Assembly (NCBI GenBank): GCA_964609995.1 | Contig: CAZSTI010000003.1 | Coordinates: forward strand, 1-53,011 | Direction: 5' to 3' | Length of the DNA: 53,011 bases | From: JAAYGD01 sp964609995 | GTDB taxonomy: Bacteria; Bacillota_I; Bacilli_A; RF39; UBA660 | In this document: positions 16,884 to 26,174 of the stretch, piece after piece | How the letters are laid out: each line of letters opens with the position of its first letter | Numbering within the stretch: the stretch's first letter is position 1 | Notes under the pieces: model-generated | What the model was told of the DNA's origin: nothing | Seen by the model: the letters and a program-made list of their open reading frames with translations, nothing else | The model's database searches: none | Program-made: the position numbers and the translations under genes

Positions 16884-17629
16884 TTTTTCCTCCTGCTTTT
16901 ATCAACTTCAAAAAAATTTTCTAATATCTTAATTACTCTATAATTTTGTTCTATAAATGCATAATGTGTTGCATTTTCTATTTCCACTAACCCTGCATTT
17001 TTCATTATACTTTCAGCATATTTGGCTTCATCAATTGAAACAGCACTATCTAATGAACCCCATATAAGTAGTGTTGGACATTCAATATCCTTTAATTCAT
17101 TAGTTAAATCTTGATTAACAACATTAACAAGTATTTCTCTCATTAATGGAGATGCATTTCTATAATCAGATGATCCCACCTTTGTTTTAATCCAATCTTC
17201 CAGCAAATTAATTACAGGTACTTTTTTTAAAAATTTATACAGTTTTAATTTTAAATTATTATTAACTTCCTTTTTTCTAAATGGAGAAGCAAGAAGAACT
17301 AATTTGTCTACTTTATTTTTAGCTGCATAAGTAATGGCAACCCTTCCACCAAATGAGTGACCTATTATTATTGGATTATTTATTTTTAATTTGCGCAACA
17401 ATAATTCTATTATTTCTCTATATTCATATATATTCAATGCCTCTTTTGGAATCTCACTTTTACCAAAACCCGGCAAATCTATATTTGTAATATAAAAATA
17501 TTTTTCAAGTTTTTTACCAATTGTATCCATAACAAAAATGTTTTGGCCCCATCCATGAAGCAAAATTATATGTTTTCCCTTTTTATTACCATATTGTACA
17601 TAATTAATATCTAGGTCTTTAATTTTCAT
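16880..17629 (-). CDS. Alpha/beta hydrolase
   Basis: 249 residues of the alpha/beta hydrolase fold. Oxyanion-loop motif LLHGWGQN (24-31), nucleophile elbow GHSFGG (Ser92), acid in LLIWGSLDSAV and catalytic His in ENATHYAF. No signal peptide, so cytoplasmic. The substrate cannot be read from sequence. It is coupled to ddl by a 4-nt overlap, so a role in wall or lipid metabolism is possible but not shown. The minus-strand -10 candidate TGATAAAAT (17648-17656) lies about 20 nt upstream. Confidence 0.88.
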   Translation of the reverse strand: MKIKDLDINYVQYGNKKGKHIILLHGWGQNIFVMDTIGKKLEKYFYITNIDLPGFGKSEIPKEALNIYEYREIIELLLRKLKINNPIIIGHSFGGRVAITYAAKNKVDKLVLLASPFRKKEVNNNLKLKLYKFLKKVPVINLLEDWIKTKVGSSDYRNASPLMREILVNVVNQDLTNELKDIECPTLLIWGSLDSAVSIDEAKYAESIMKNAGLVEIENATHYAFIEQNYRVIKILENFFEVDKSRRKK

Positions 17630-17656
17630 TTAATCACCTGTATAAATATTTTATCA

Positions 17657-17679
17657 CTATTGCTTTTTTGGAGCAATAG
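17657..17679. promoter_or_regulatory. Inverted repeat between the divergent hydrolase-ddl and prsA units
   Basis: Perfect 8-bp arms CTATTGCT / AGCAATAG with a 7-nt spacer. It lies just upstream of, and touching, the extended -10 of the hydrolase-ddl operon. No T-tract follows, so it looks more like an operator or small hairpin than a terminator. Confidence 0.35.
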
Positions 17680-17702
17680 ATAAAGGAAAATACTTAAAAA
17701 CA

Positions 17703-17731
17703 TTTACATATTAGTGTTTTTTTAGTATAAT
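17703..17731 (+). promoter_or_regulatory. prsA promoter
   Basis: TTTACA (17703-17708), 17-bp spacer, TATAAT (17726-17731). This is one of the few canonical -35/-10 promoters in the window. AGGAGG follows at 17745-17750. Confidence 0.75.
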
Positions 17732-17754
17732 TCTTTTAGTCACAAGGAGGAAAT

Positions 17755-18756
17755 ATGAACAATTTTAAAAAAGTTTTTGTTGGTTTATTAGCATTAGTAA
17801 TCTTGGCTGGATGTGGAACCCCTAAAATAGAAGATGGAAAAGAATTATTATTTAAAATGAAGGGTGCAAACATGACTGCTCAAGAATTATATGAGGATTT
17901 AAAATTTAATTATGGATTTGCATATATGATTAATGAAATTAATATAAAATTATTAAATCAAGAATATAAAACTACATCTGATATGAAGCAACAAGTTGAA
18001 GCTCAAATTTTAAGTGCAAAAGAACAAATGGGGTCTGATTTTGCGGAAGCTATTCAATATTATTATGGAGTAAGCACTGAAAAAGAATTTTATGAATTAT
18101 TAGAAATGAACTTGAAGAAAAGTATGGCTATAAAAGATTACGCATTAACATTAGTTACAGAAGAAGATATTAAAGCATATTATGACAATGTTGCAATTGG
18201 AGATATTACCGCTTACCATATATTAATTAAACCAGATACAAGTGCAATAAAAGATACTATGGAACAAGATGAAAAAGATAAGTCAACAAAAGAAGCAGAA
18301 GAAAAAGCTTTGGCAAAAGCAAAAGAATTAATTAAAGAAATAGATGCTGCTTCAAATAAATTAGATAAGTTTAAAGAACTAGCTAAAAAGAATTCTGCTG
18401 ATGGAAGCGCTTCTGAAGGAGGAAAATTAGAACCATTTAATAGAGGTGTTATGGTTACTTCATTTGAAGAAGCTTCAGTTAGTTTAAAAGTTGGAGAATA
18501 TACAAAAGAACCAGTTAAATCTGAATTTGGATATCACATTATTTATAAAGAAAAACAAGATGAAAAAGGAAAATTAGAAGATTTAAAAGAGGATATTAAA
18601 GATATTCTTGCGGAAGAAAAAGTTGCAAACAGTACAAATATGGAAGCATTTGCAATGGAAAAATTAAGAGAAACTTATGAATTAGAAATATTTGATTCAG
18701 AAATGAAAATTAGATATGATAATTATTTAAATGAACAAAAAGGAATTACTGAATAA
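17755..18756 (+). CDS. prsA: PrsA-type foldase lipoprotein (peptidyl-prolyl isomerase)
   Basis: Extracytoplasmic lipoprotein that folds exported proteins. 333 residues: signal peptide with lipobox LAGC (Cys20 lipidated), SurA/PrsA-like N-terminal helical region (about 35-140), parvulin PPIase domain (about 150-270; AYHILIKPDT, SADGSASEGGKL, EFGYHIIY) and a C-terminal helix. The PPIase core is complete. Own promoter and terminator. In wall-containing Bacilli PrsA supports penicillin-binding proteins, which fits ponA in this window. Confidence 0.94.
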   Translation: MNNFKKVFVGLLALVILAGCGTPKIEDGKELLFKMKGANMTAQELYEDLKFNYGFAYMINEINIKLLNQEYKTTSDMKQQVEAQILSAKEQMGSDFAEAIQYYYGVSTEKEFYELLEMNLKKSMAIKDYALTLVTEEDIKAYYDNVAIGDITAYHILIKPDTSAIKDTMEQDEKDKSTKEAEEKALAKAKELIKEIDAASNKLDKFKELAKKNSADGSASEGGKLEPFNRGVMVTSFEEASVSLKVGEYTKEPVKSEFGYHIIYKEKQDEKGKLEDLKEDIKDILAEEKVANSTNMEAFAMEKLRETYELEIFDSEMKIRYDNYLNEQKGITE

Positions 18757-18765
18757 TTCCTTTTT
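18737..18765. terminator. Shared bidirectional terminator, prsA / recX
   Basis: AAAAAGGAATTA / TAATTCCTTTTT around a 5-nt loop. The stops of prsA (18754-18756) and recX (18764-18766) lie in or at the 3' arm. Confidence 0.85.
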
Positions 18766-19513
18766 ATTTTATATTATTTATTTCATCAATAGAATATCCC
18801 TTTAGAAATAATTTTTGTTTTATCGTTGATTCTAATTTATATCCACTATATTTCTTGGAATATTTTTGTTTCAATTTATTATATTCAATCATTATTTTAT
18901 TATTATCCCCTTCAATATTTAATAATTCAAATGTATTTATTATCATTTCTTTATCGAATCCTTGCATTATAAAATAATTTATTACTTTTGTTTTTATTAC
19001 CGATTTACTATTATTTTTGTTAATATTTGAATACTTAATAATTAGTTTTTTTAATTTTTCTTCTATTAAAGTATTATCTAAATCTTCAATATTGATAATA
19101 GATTCATCTATTCCTTTATTAATTAAATCTCTTTTTATTTTATATGGTCCATCACTAGACAAAGAAATTTTATCATTAATATATGATTTTATATATTTAG
19201 AGTCATTGATTAAATTTTCTTTTTTAAGCCTTTCTATTACTTTTTCTACTATCTTTAAATCATATGATCTATTTAAATATAAAACCATTTCATTCTCTAA
19301 TCTCATTTTAATATCTAAATATTTTAATGCTTTTTCATACACTTCATAAAATAGATTTTCTTTTTCTATTTTATTTAATGTTGTTTCATCAATAGTTTTA
19401 TTAGTTAATATATTATATTTAATAAGTAATTCTTCATAAACTATAATTTCTTTTTCTTCAATAATTATTTTGTATTTGTTTTTACTCTGTTTTATTATTT
19501 TATTAATTTTCAT
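18764..19513 (-). CDS. recX: Regulatory protein RecX
   Basis: Modulator of RecA filaments. 249 residues, within the longer Firmicute range. The all-helical three-helix repeat pattern is visible, with the family core LINDSKYIKSYINDK followed by GPYKIKRDLINKGI, and a repeat near the C-terminus (YSGYKLESTIKQKLFLKGYS). AAGGAGG stands upstream of the ATG. It follows rpoZ by 22 nt on the same strand. recA is 13 kb away here, so any coordination is not by operon. Confidence 0.85.
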   Translation of the reverse strand: MKINKIIKQSKNKYKIIIEEKEIIVYEELLIKYNILTNKTIDETTLNKIEKENLFYEVYEKALKYLDIKMRLENEMVLYLNRSYDLKIVEKVIERLKKENLINDSKYIKSYINDKISLSSDGPYKIKRDLINKGIDESIINIEDLDNTLIEEKLKKLIIKYSNINKNNSKSVIKTKVINYFIMQGFDKEMIINTFELLNIEGDNNKIMIEYNKLKQKYSKKYSGYKLESTIKQKLFLKGYSIDEINNIK

Positions 19514-19535
19514 AGTCCTCCTTATTAAAAAAGAT

Positions 19536-19730
19536 TTAATACTCTTTTACATGTATTAAACCTTCAGATATCTCTTCTAGAGCTTTTCCAATTTCTTTTA
19601 CAGATTTATATTCTTTTAATTGCGTATGATTAGTTTCTATCATTTCTCTTGCCCTTTTTGAAACAATATGAACAAGTACATACTTTGAATCAATAACATT
19701 TAATATTTTATCTATAGAAGGATAAATCAT
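19536..19730 (-). CDS. rpoZ: DNA-directed RNA polymerase omega subunit
   Basis: 64 residues. The N-terminal pattern YPSIDKILNVIDSKY followed by SKRAREM is the omega signature. Omega helps beta-prime fold and assemble. A ribosome binding site AGGAG lies 9 nt before the ATG. A weak promoter (TTGATT, 17-bp spacer, TATCCT) may lie upstream on the minus strand. A short AT-only inverted repeat follows before recX, too weak to call as a terminator. Confidence 0.9.
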   Translation of the reverse strand: MIYPSIDKILNVIDSKYVLVHIVSKRAREMIETNHTQLKEYKSVKEIGKALEEISEGLIHVKEY

Positions 19731-19802
19731 AGTATCACACTCCTATTTTAAGGATAAAACATTAATTCTATTTAATCAATTGACTTTTACGTATATTTAC
19801 AA

Positions 19803-21629
19803 TTATTTAGATAATTCTCTTAACTTATTAAGTATTACAACCATTGCCCAAGTATCTTGCTTACAGTATTCTAATAACGAATCATATTTTGCTTTTTTCT
19901 CTTCACTATTCATATTAATAAAATTAGCGTATGTAACCATAGCTTGATTACCATTTTTAACATCCAATTTTTCATAAGTTAAATCACTAAATACTGGTAA
20001 TGTTTTCTTTATTGAATATGAACCACTTAATAATTCATTATAATAATTAACCTTATCATAATTATCAATATTTAATTCTTTATAAAAATCCTTATTATTT
20101 TTTATAATAAATATTAAATCAAAAGCATTTTCTATCATTTTATGTAGTCTTTCCTTATATTGAGGATAAATGATTGCTAATTCCTTTAATCTTGTTTTTT
20201 CAAAAGAATATGATTGCGCAAAAACGGTTCCTTCATCTCCTATATATTCACATAATGCTTTTGTAAGATTTTCTCTACAATCAATATTTGGATTATCTGA
20301 TAGAAATTCATAGTGATCTTTTTCTTTGTCACAAATACCGGGTTCTTTTTCTATATGTAAAGAAAATTGAAATGGAGACTGTGTATAACAAGACTCTCCT
20401 TTGAATTTAGGTAAAGGACAAGGAAAAGTTTCAAAATCCAAATGATATATAGGATATTTTAAAGATTCGATTGCAATTTTAATTTTTTCTTTATCTATAT
20501 ATTCTTTATGAAACTCAGTACATTCTCTTTGAATCATATGATTAGGATTTTTTATCCAAGTTTCAGGAATATCCAACAATTTTATATATCCTTCATTTAT
20601 TAGATCTAACCCTTTATGATTTTCTCCATATTCATCTTTAAAATTTGATCCTCCCATATAGTTTAAAGAAGAATTAATTTTTGGAATAAAGTCAAAACAT
20701 ATTTTACAATACTTACATTTTGAAGGTTTTTTGTGTTCACAAAAAGCACCTAATTCAGTTGGTTCCGCATTCATATCTTGTATATATTTCTCAATAATTT
20801 CTTTATCGTTAATAACATCAATTTGTAATTCTTTTGTTAAATTAGTAAAATCAAAAATTGAAATAATATCGTTTGAATATTGGGGAATTCCATCTATAAA
20901 TGTTCCATCAAATACATATTCATGATTTAAAACCGCAAGATAATAGTTTATTTCATAATTATTAGTATCTTTTTCAATAAACATTCTTTGGACTGCTAAG
21001 TCATAAATATATTTTCCAAATTTGTGTTTATCTTTTAGTTTTAATCTCTTCTTATAATACTCTTCTTTAGGCATTTCATCTTCTAAGTTATAATCTATTA
21101 ATTCTTCTTTTAAACGATATATTTCATTGCTATCCTTAAAAAATAACGAGTATTTCTCTTTTTTATAATATCCTCCGTTTATTTCTTTAATAAATTTTCT
21201 CGAAGTTGAAGCCTTAACTTCAATTATATTAATCTTTCCATTATCATTATAAATATCAACATAACATAAATATTTAATACCATTATCTATAAACTCAAAA
21301 GATTTTTGATCTTGAGTTTTTTCTGCATATATTGAAGTGCCTCCAAATAAATCCTCTACTTTTTTTCCGGCTAATTGCTCTATTTTTTTATAATAAGGTA
21401 ACATCATTTCTAACTGCTCATCTACAATATCTATTAAATCTTCTTCATTTCCTTCTTCATCAATATCTATCATTTGTGATATTAATTCCTCTTTTTTTGA
21501 ATCAATATCCTCTTCTAAATAATCTGCATATGATATATCTGCATTTAATCTTTCTTTTTTAATTTCCTCTAAAGCGACATATCTAGGACACCTAGAATAA
21601 TTAATAAACTTTGTTTTTGTAACAGCCAT
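19803..21629 (-). CDS. Cas4-like Fe-S nuclease fused to a DnaQ-like exonuclease (DUF2779 protein)
   Basis: 608 residues, soluble. N-terminal part: PD-(D/E)XK nuclease core with Asp125, Glu137 and Lys139 (IIEVKAS) and cysteines in the Cas4/AddB arrangement, Cys14 (SRCPRY) far from Cys305, Cys308 and Cys311 (CKYCKIC), with Cys297 nearby, able to hold a 4Fe-4S cluster. C-terminal part: DUF2779, a DnaQ-like 3'-5' exonuclease fold with HLDFET (Asp398, Glu400), SPFQFSLHI and the final YCKQDT (Tyr588, Asp592; DEDDy type). It starts 10 nt after polA with AGGAGG before the ATG, so it shares polA's transcript. Likely a DNA-processing nuclease for repair; a defence role is possible. Motif reading is direct, function is inference. 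Confidence 0.82.
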   Translation of the reverse strand: MAVTKTKFINYSRCPRYVALEEIKKERLNADISYADYLEEDIDSKKEELISQMIDIDEEGNEEDLIDIVDEQLEMMLPYYKKIEQLAGKKVEDLFGGTSIYAEKTQDQKSFEFIDNGIKYLCYVDIYNDNGKINIIEVKASTSRKFIKEINGGYYKKEKYSLFFKDSNEIYRLKEELIDYNLEDEMPKEEYYKKRLKLKDKHKFGKYIYDLAVQRMFIEKDTNNYEINYYLAVLNHEYVFDGTFIDGIPQYSNDIISIFDFTNLTKELQIDVINDKEIIEKYIQDMNAEPTELGAFCEHKKPSKCKYCKICFDFIPKINSSLNYMGGSNFKDEYGENHKGLDLINEGYIKLLDIPETWIKNPNHMIQRECTEFHKEYIDKEKIKIAIESLKYPIYHLDFETFPCPLPKFKGESCYTQSPFQFSLHIEKEPGICDKEKDHYEFLSDNPNIDCRENLTKALCEYIGDEGTVFAQSYSFEKTRLKELAIIYPQYKERLHKMIENAFDLIFIIKNNKDFYKELNIDNYDKVNYYNELLSGSYSIKKTLPVFSDLTYEKLDVKNGNQAMVTYANFINMNSEEKKAKYDSLLEYCKQDTWAMVVILNKLRELSK

Positions 21630-21638
21630 ATTACCTCC

Positions 21639-24185
21639 TTATTTTGTTTCATACCAATTTTTTCCATATGATACAGATACCTTTAATGGAACTCTGAGTT
21701 TAACAATATTTTCCATAACAGAAACTACTATATTCTCTACCTTATCTTTTTCTTCAGAAATAACATCAAAAACCAGTTCGTCATGAATTTGAAGTATCAT
21801 TTTACTTTTAATACTTTCTTCTTTGAATTTTTTTTCTATTTCAACCATTGCTTTCATAATTATATCAGCACTACTACCTTGTATTGGAGTATTTAAAGCA
21901 ATTCTTTCTCCGCTTTTTCTAATAGCCATATTAGCGTTATTTAATTCGTCAATTACTCTTTTTCTTCCTTCAATAGTTTTTACGTATCCAAACGATTTTG
22001 CTTCTTCTTTAGTTTTATCCATATATTTTTTTATTCCAGGAAACGTTTCTAAATATTTATCCATAAACATCTTTGCTTCTGAAAAATCAACATCTAAGTT
22101 TTCGGATAATCCAAATCCGCTTATACCATATAAAATTCCAAAATTAACTGCTTTGGCTTTTCTTCTCATATCAGAAGTAACTTCAAAATCCGCAACTCCA
22201 AATAAATCCATTGCAGTTTTAGTGTGAATATCCATATTGTGATTAAATGCATCAATTAAATTTTTTTCTTCAGAAAAATGTGCGAATACTCTAAGTTCTA
22301 TTTGTGAATAATCAACAGACATTAATAAATCATTACTTGGTAAAAATGCTTTTCTAATTAATTTTCCGTATTCATATCTTATTGGAATGTTTTGTAAGTT
22401 AGGTTCTATAGAAGATAACCTTCCAGTTCTAGTTAAAGTTTGATTATAAGTAGTATGTATTTTTGAATCTTCCATTATATAATTCTGCAATCCCACCACA
22501 TATGTTGTATATATTTTATTTAATAACTTATACTCTAGTATCTTCTCTATTATAGGGTTCTTATCTTTGTATCTAATTAAATATTCTCTATCTGTACTTC
22601 TTTTTTTATTTGAGGGTATTTTAAGTTTATCAAAAAGTACTTCTCCTAATTGTTTATATGAATTAATATTAAATTCAATACCTGCATAATTGTATATGGT
22701 CTTTGATAATAATTCTAATTTTATTTTTACTTCATCTTCCATATCTTTAAGTATCTTTTTATCAACTTTTATTCCTAAATACTCCATGTTTGTAAGAACT
22801 CTAATAAGAGGTATTTCTGTATTATAAAACAATTCTTTATATCCTTCTTTATTAATTTTTTCATCAAAATTATTATGTGTATCAAAAATAAATTTTGCTT
22901 TTTTAATGCATAATTCTTTTACCAATTCTATATCAATATTGCTATTCTTACTTATTACTTCAAAGAAAGGAATATCATATCCAAATTGATTTGATAAGTA
23001 CGCAATATCATCTTTTATATTATAATTGAGAAGATATGCTGCTATCATAGTATCAAAATTTACTTCATCTAACTCTAATGCTCTTTTTCTAAGAACAATT
23101 AAAGATTTTTTTAAATCATAAGTATATTTAATATTACTAGGAAGTTTCCCTTTTAATGCATATTCAGGAATAAAAATACAGTTAGTTTCATTATATAAAC
23201 CAACTCCTAATATATTAGAAGTATGATAATTAGTTGAGTCTAATTCAATGTATATTGAAACAGGCTCATTAAAAATTAAAGAACTTATATCATCTACTAC
23301 TCTTATTTCATTAACTTTATTTTTATTTTCAATCTTAATGTTTTTTAAAAATGAATAAAATTCAAGTTCTTCATATTTTATTTTTAAATCTTCAACATTA
23401 GATCCTTTATATTTAATATCTTCAATAGTTATATCTAATGGAACTTCTTTATAAATAGTAGCCAATTGTTTTGACATAAATGCATTGTCTTTATTTTCAA
23501 TTAAAGTATCTTTTAATTTTCCTTTTATATTTTCAATATTTACATAAATATTTTCGATACTTTTATATTCATTTAATAATTTTAAAGCAGTTTTTTCTCC
23601 AATTCCTTTAACACCAGGAATATTATCTGATGAATCTCCTTGTAATCCTTTTAAATCAATTACCTTGTTTGGTTCAATTCCAAATTCTTGTTTAAAATTC
23701 GTTTCATCTAATAATAAATAATCCTTACTTTTTAATAATTTTACTTTAACTTTTTTATTAATAAGTTGCAATAAATCTCTATCACTACTAATTATTAACA
23801 CTTCTTTATCGTCATCAATATTTTGTGATAAAGTACCTATAATATCATCTGCTTCATATCCTGGAGCTTCTTTCCAAGATATTCCCATTGATTCTAACAA
23901 TTGTTTTGAATATTCTATTTGAAGAATTAGTTCATTTGGAGTTTCTTGTCTTCCTGCTTTATAATCGCCATAACTATCATGTCTAAATGTTTTTCCTTTA
24001 TCGAGCGCAACTAACATATAATCAGGTTTCTCCTCATTTATTATTTTATTAATCATATTTGTAAAGCCATATAAGGCATTTGTCGGAAAGCCTTTGCTAT
24101 TTTTCATAATTCCGCCAGAATATGCTGTAGCATAATAACTTCTAAACAATAAATTATTTCCATCTATCAATATTATCTTTTTCAT
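21639..24185 (-). CDS. polA: DNA polymerase I
   Basis: 848 residues. 5' nuclease domain (about 1-290; LIDGNNLLFRSYYA, GYEADDIIGTL, GLQGDSSDNIPGV), an inactivated 3'-5' exonuclease domain (about 300-440; the DxE site reads YIELDST, so the first Asp is missing, as in Bacillus-type enzymes), and the polymerase domain (motif A SVDYSQIELRVFAH about 620, motif B RRKAKAVNFGILYG, motif C IHDELVF about 797). Fills gaps in repair and removes RNA primers. An extended -10 lies about 20 nt upstream. It heads a unit with the nuclease fusion gene. Confidence 0.97.
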   Translation of the reverse strand: MKKIILIDGNNLLFRSYYATAYSGGIMKNSKGFPTNALYGFTNMINKIINEEKPDYMLVALDKGKTFRHDSYGDYKAGRQETPNELILQIEYSKQLLESMGISWKEAPGYEADDIIGTLSQNIDDDKEVLIISSDRDLLQLINKKVKVKLLKSKDYLLLDETNFKQEFGIEPNKVIDLKGLQGDSSDNIPGVKGIGEKTALKLLNEYKSIENIYVNIENIKGKLKDTLIENKDNAFMSKQLATIYKEVPLDITIEDIKYKGSNVEDLKIKYEELEFYSFLKNIKIENKNKVNEIRVVDDISSLIFNEPVSIYIELDSTNYHTSNILGVGLYNETNCIFIPEYALKGKLPSNIKYTYDLKKSLIVLRKRALELDEVNFDTMIAAYLLNYNIKDDIAYLSNQFGYDIPFFEVISKNSNIDIELVKELCIKKAKFIFDTHNNFDEKINKEGYKELFYNTEIPLIRVLTNMEYLGIKVDKKILKDMEDEVKIKLELLSKTIYNYAGIEFNINSYKQLGEVLFDKLKIPSNKKRSTDREYLIRYKDKNPIIEKILEYKLLNKIYTTYVVGLQNYIMEDSKIHTTYNQTLTRTGRLSSIEPNLQNIPIRYEYGKLIRKAFLPSNDLLMSVDYSQIELRVFAHFSEEKNLIDAFNHNMDIHTKTAMDLFGVADFEVTSDMRRKAKAVNFGILYGISGFGLSENLDVDFSEAKMFMDKYLETFPGIKKYMDKTKEEAKSFGYVKTIEGRKRVIDELNNANMAIRKSGERIALNTPIQGSSADIIMKAMVEIEKKFKEESIKSKMILQIHDELVFDVISEEKDKVENIVVSVMENIVKLRVPLKVSVSYGKNWYETK

Positions 24186-24201
24186 GATATCACCTACTTA
24201 C

Positions 24202-24210
24202 ATTATAACA
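24202..24210 (-). promoter_or_regulatory. Extended -10 promoter of polA
   Basis: TGTTATAAT on the minus strand, directly after the T-tract of the lemA/DUF2207 terminator; AGGTGAT and the ATG follow within 17 nt. Confidence 0.65.
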
Positions 24211-24236
24211 AAAAAAAGAATTAATTGCTTAATTCT
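24211..24236 (-). terminator. Terminator of the lemA-DUF2207 unit
   Basis: AAGAATTAA / TTAATTCTT with a GCAA loop and a T-tract on the minus strand, 10 nt after the DUF2207 stop. Confidence 0.8.
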
Positions 24237-24245
24237 TGAGAACAG

Positions 24246-26138
24246 TTAGAAGCCTCCGCCTCCACCTCCGCCTCCGCCTCCGCCTCCACCGCCAGAAGAA
24301 CCTCCACCAAACCCTCCTCCAGAAGACATTGAAGAAGATGCAGCTCTAGCAATAGTTGATCTAGCAGTAGTATATGCTTTAGCAACACTATTTCCAATAT
24401 TGTTATTAATCATATTATTTATTAATAAATAATCAAACATATCTCTATTTGTTGAAGATAAATTAGGATCTATTTCTCTTATTTTAATTTCCATTTGTTT
24501 CCTTAATTTATCCGCAATACCAAATACGTTCGCGTAAACCAAATATTTTTCCCATAATATTATTTCAGGCAATTCTTTTTCTTTAAAACTTCCAAAATCA
24601 ATCATAAAATTCTTTAATGCCATCCACATATGATATTTTTCGTTTCCTTTTTTATTTCTTTTTTTATACGATAATATGTATATAGTTGCTAATCCTCCTA
24701 TTATTATAAATGGAATAGCAATTGGACCTATTACTAAAGTAATAATCGGAGGAACCAAAGCATAAAGAGTTGTAAGTGTTTTGCTTTTATCATTATCTTC
24801 ATAATAATCAAAAGCATTAAATTTATTTCTACACAATCCCTTCCACTCATTAAATTTAGCCATAAAAGCAATTGCTTCAGATTCTTTTTTAAGTTTTTTG
24901 TTTAAATTTGATATTTCAAAAGATGTATTATCTCCATATGTTTCTAAAAACCATGTTCTTAAAAATGTTTCTTCTTCAGTTAAGGGTTCTTTTAAATTAT
25001 TCTCATTTAAAATCAATCTATAATCTTTAACTTCTTTTGTTTTAAATAAACCTTCTTTAGTAATAAACTCTTGAAAAGTTAATCCTTTTTTTCGAATAAT
25101 ATTTAATAAAGAAGAAGATAATCCCAAAGAGTCAATTTTCCCACTTACTAATAATTCAACAAGTTCTGGTGAAGATTCATCCGGAAAATCTCTAAAATAT
25201 TTTTGTTTAAATTCTGGATCTAATTCTTTATCATTTTTATAATAGTTATATCCTAATAATCCAAATAAACCAAATAACCATGGTAATAAAACAAACTTGA
25301 AAGTATTATTTCTTGTTTTTTCTAATTCTTTCTGCTCTTTTTCCCATTGCTCCATTTGTTCTTTTGCTTCTTCTCTTTCCTTATTAGCTTCATCTGCTAA
25401 GATGGTTTCTTCTGCAATGATGGAATCTAATACTGATTCAGAATAATTCTTTTTGACATTAGATAATAATTCTTTATCAAAAACCAACCTAACATCTACA
25501 TATTCTTCTTTTTCCAAATCGGACGCAAAATATTTAACACTTTTTTTATTTAATATTTCTGTTGTTCCATATAGAGGACCATGGCTCCATACTCTTAACA
25601 ATTCTGATTCTTTCTCTAAATTAATTTTAATCAATACGTCTTTAATATCATCTACAAACATATTTCCAATGAAATTCCATCTTATTTCTCCAATATCGTT
25701 ATACTTTATTGAGACATCTTTTAATAAATATTCTATATAATATGTTTTAGTTTCATTATTAGAATAATTATACATTTTATATTCAACACCATTTAAATAT
25801 GAGTTTTCTTCATATACTAAAGTATCTCCATTACTTCCACTTGATACTTTACTAAAACAATTTGTATAATTACTTGTTGCAGAAAAATCGGTTAAGTTTG
25901 ATTCACAAATTCTTATTAATTCAATAGAACTTGCATCATATTTTATATTATCAGAATCTGGGGTAATTCTTCTATAATATCCGTTAAACTGTCCACTTTG
26001 TACAATAACTTCTTTAATTAATAAATCTCCATTTTCTTTAACCGTTGCATCAACATAAAAACCATCAATAGTATATTCTATTGCATTTACATTAGTAACA
26101 AGTAAAAACATCATTATTAATAACAATATTTTTTTCAT
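24246..26138 (-). CDS. DUF2207 membrane protein with poly-glycine tail
   Basis: 630 residues. Signal peptide (about 1-19), extracytoplasmic DUF2207 domain (about 20-230; VKENGDLLIKE, NGYYRRI), a Glu/Lys-rich helical stretch, a membrane segment (about 280-300), a cytoplasmic region, two further membrane segments (about 450-485), and a C-terminal tail ending in a run of about 16 glycines and a final Phe. Glycine tails of this kind are usual in the family. Function is not established; the neighbour is lemA, a common pairing that suggests a membrane complex. The glycine codons form a locally GC-rich (CCTCCG)-type repeat on the plus strand at about 24249-24310. AAAGGAGAT is upstream of the ATG. 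Confidence 0.88.
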   Translation of the reverse strand: MKKILLLIMMFLLVTNVNAIEYTIDGFYVDATVKENGDLLIKEVIVQSGQFNGYYRRITPDSDNIKYDASSIELIRICESNLTDFSATSNYTNCFSKVSSGSNGDTLVYEENSYLNGVEYKMYNYSNNETKTYYIEYLLKDVSIKYNDIGEIRWNFIGNMFVDDIKDVLIKINLEKESELLRVWSHGPLYGTTEILNKKSVKYFASDLEKEEYVDVRLVFDKELLSNVKKNYSESVLDSIIAEETILADEANKEREEAKEQMEQWEKEQKELEKTRNNTFKFVLLPWLFGLFGLLGYNYYKNDKELDPEFKQKYFRDFPDESSPELVELLVSGKIDSLGLSSSLLNIIRKKGLTFQEFITKEGLFKTKEVKDYRLILNENNLKEPLTEEETFLRTWFLETYGDNTSFEISNLNKKLKKESEAIAFMAKFNEWKGLCRNKFNAFDYYEDNDKSKTLTTLYALVPPIITLVIGPIAIPFIIIGGLATIYILSYKKRNKKGNEKYHMWMALKNFMIDFGSFKEKELPEIILWEKYLVYANVFGIADKLRKQMEIKIREIDPNLSSTNRDMFDYLLINNMINNNIGNSVAKAYTTARSTIARAASSSMSSGGGFGGGSSGGGGGGGGGGGGGGF

Positions 26139-26148
26139 ATATCTCCTT

Positions 26149-26174
26149 TAAAAAAGACTTACAAATGTAAGTCT
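26149..26174 (-). terminator. Terminator-like hairpin between lemA and the DUF2207 gene
   Basis: AGACTTAC / GTAAGTCT with a 4-nt loop and a run of six T residues on the minus strand. It overlaps the lemA stop and lies just before the ribosome binding site of the downstream gene. Confidence 0.75.

Noticed and set aside
19803..21629. A CRISPR-Cas locus around the Cas4-like nuclease
   Set aside because: No repeats and no other cas genes; the neighbours are polA, rpoZ and recX.
24249..24310. Possible CRISPR-like or other repeat array
   Set aside because: It is a simple codon repeat for glycine inside a gene, with no spacers.
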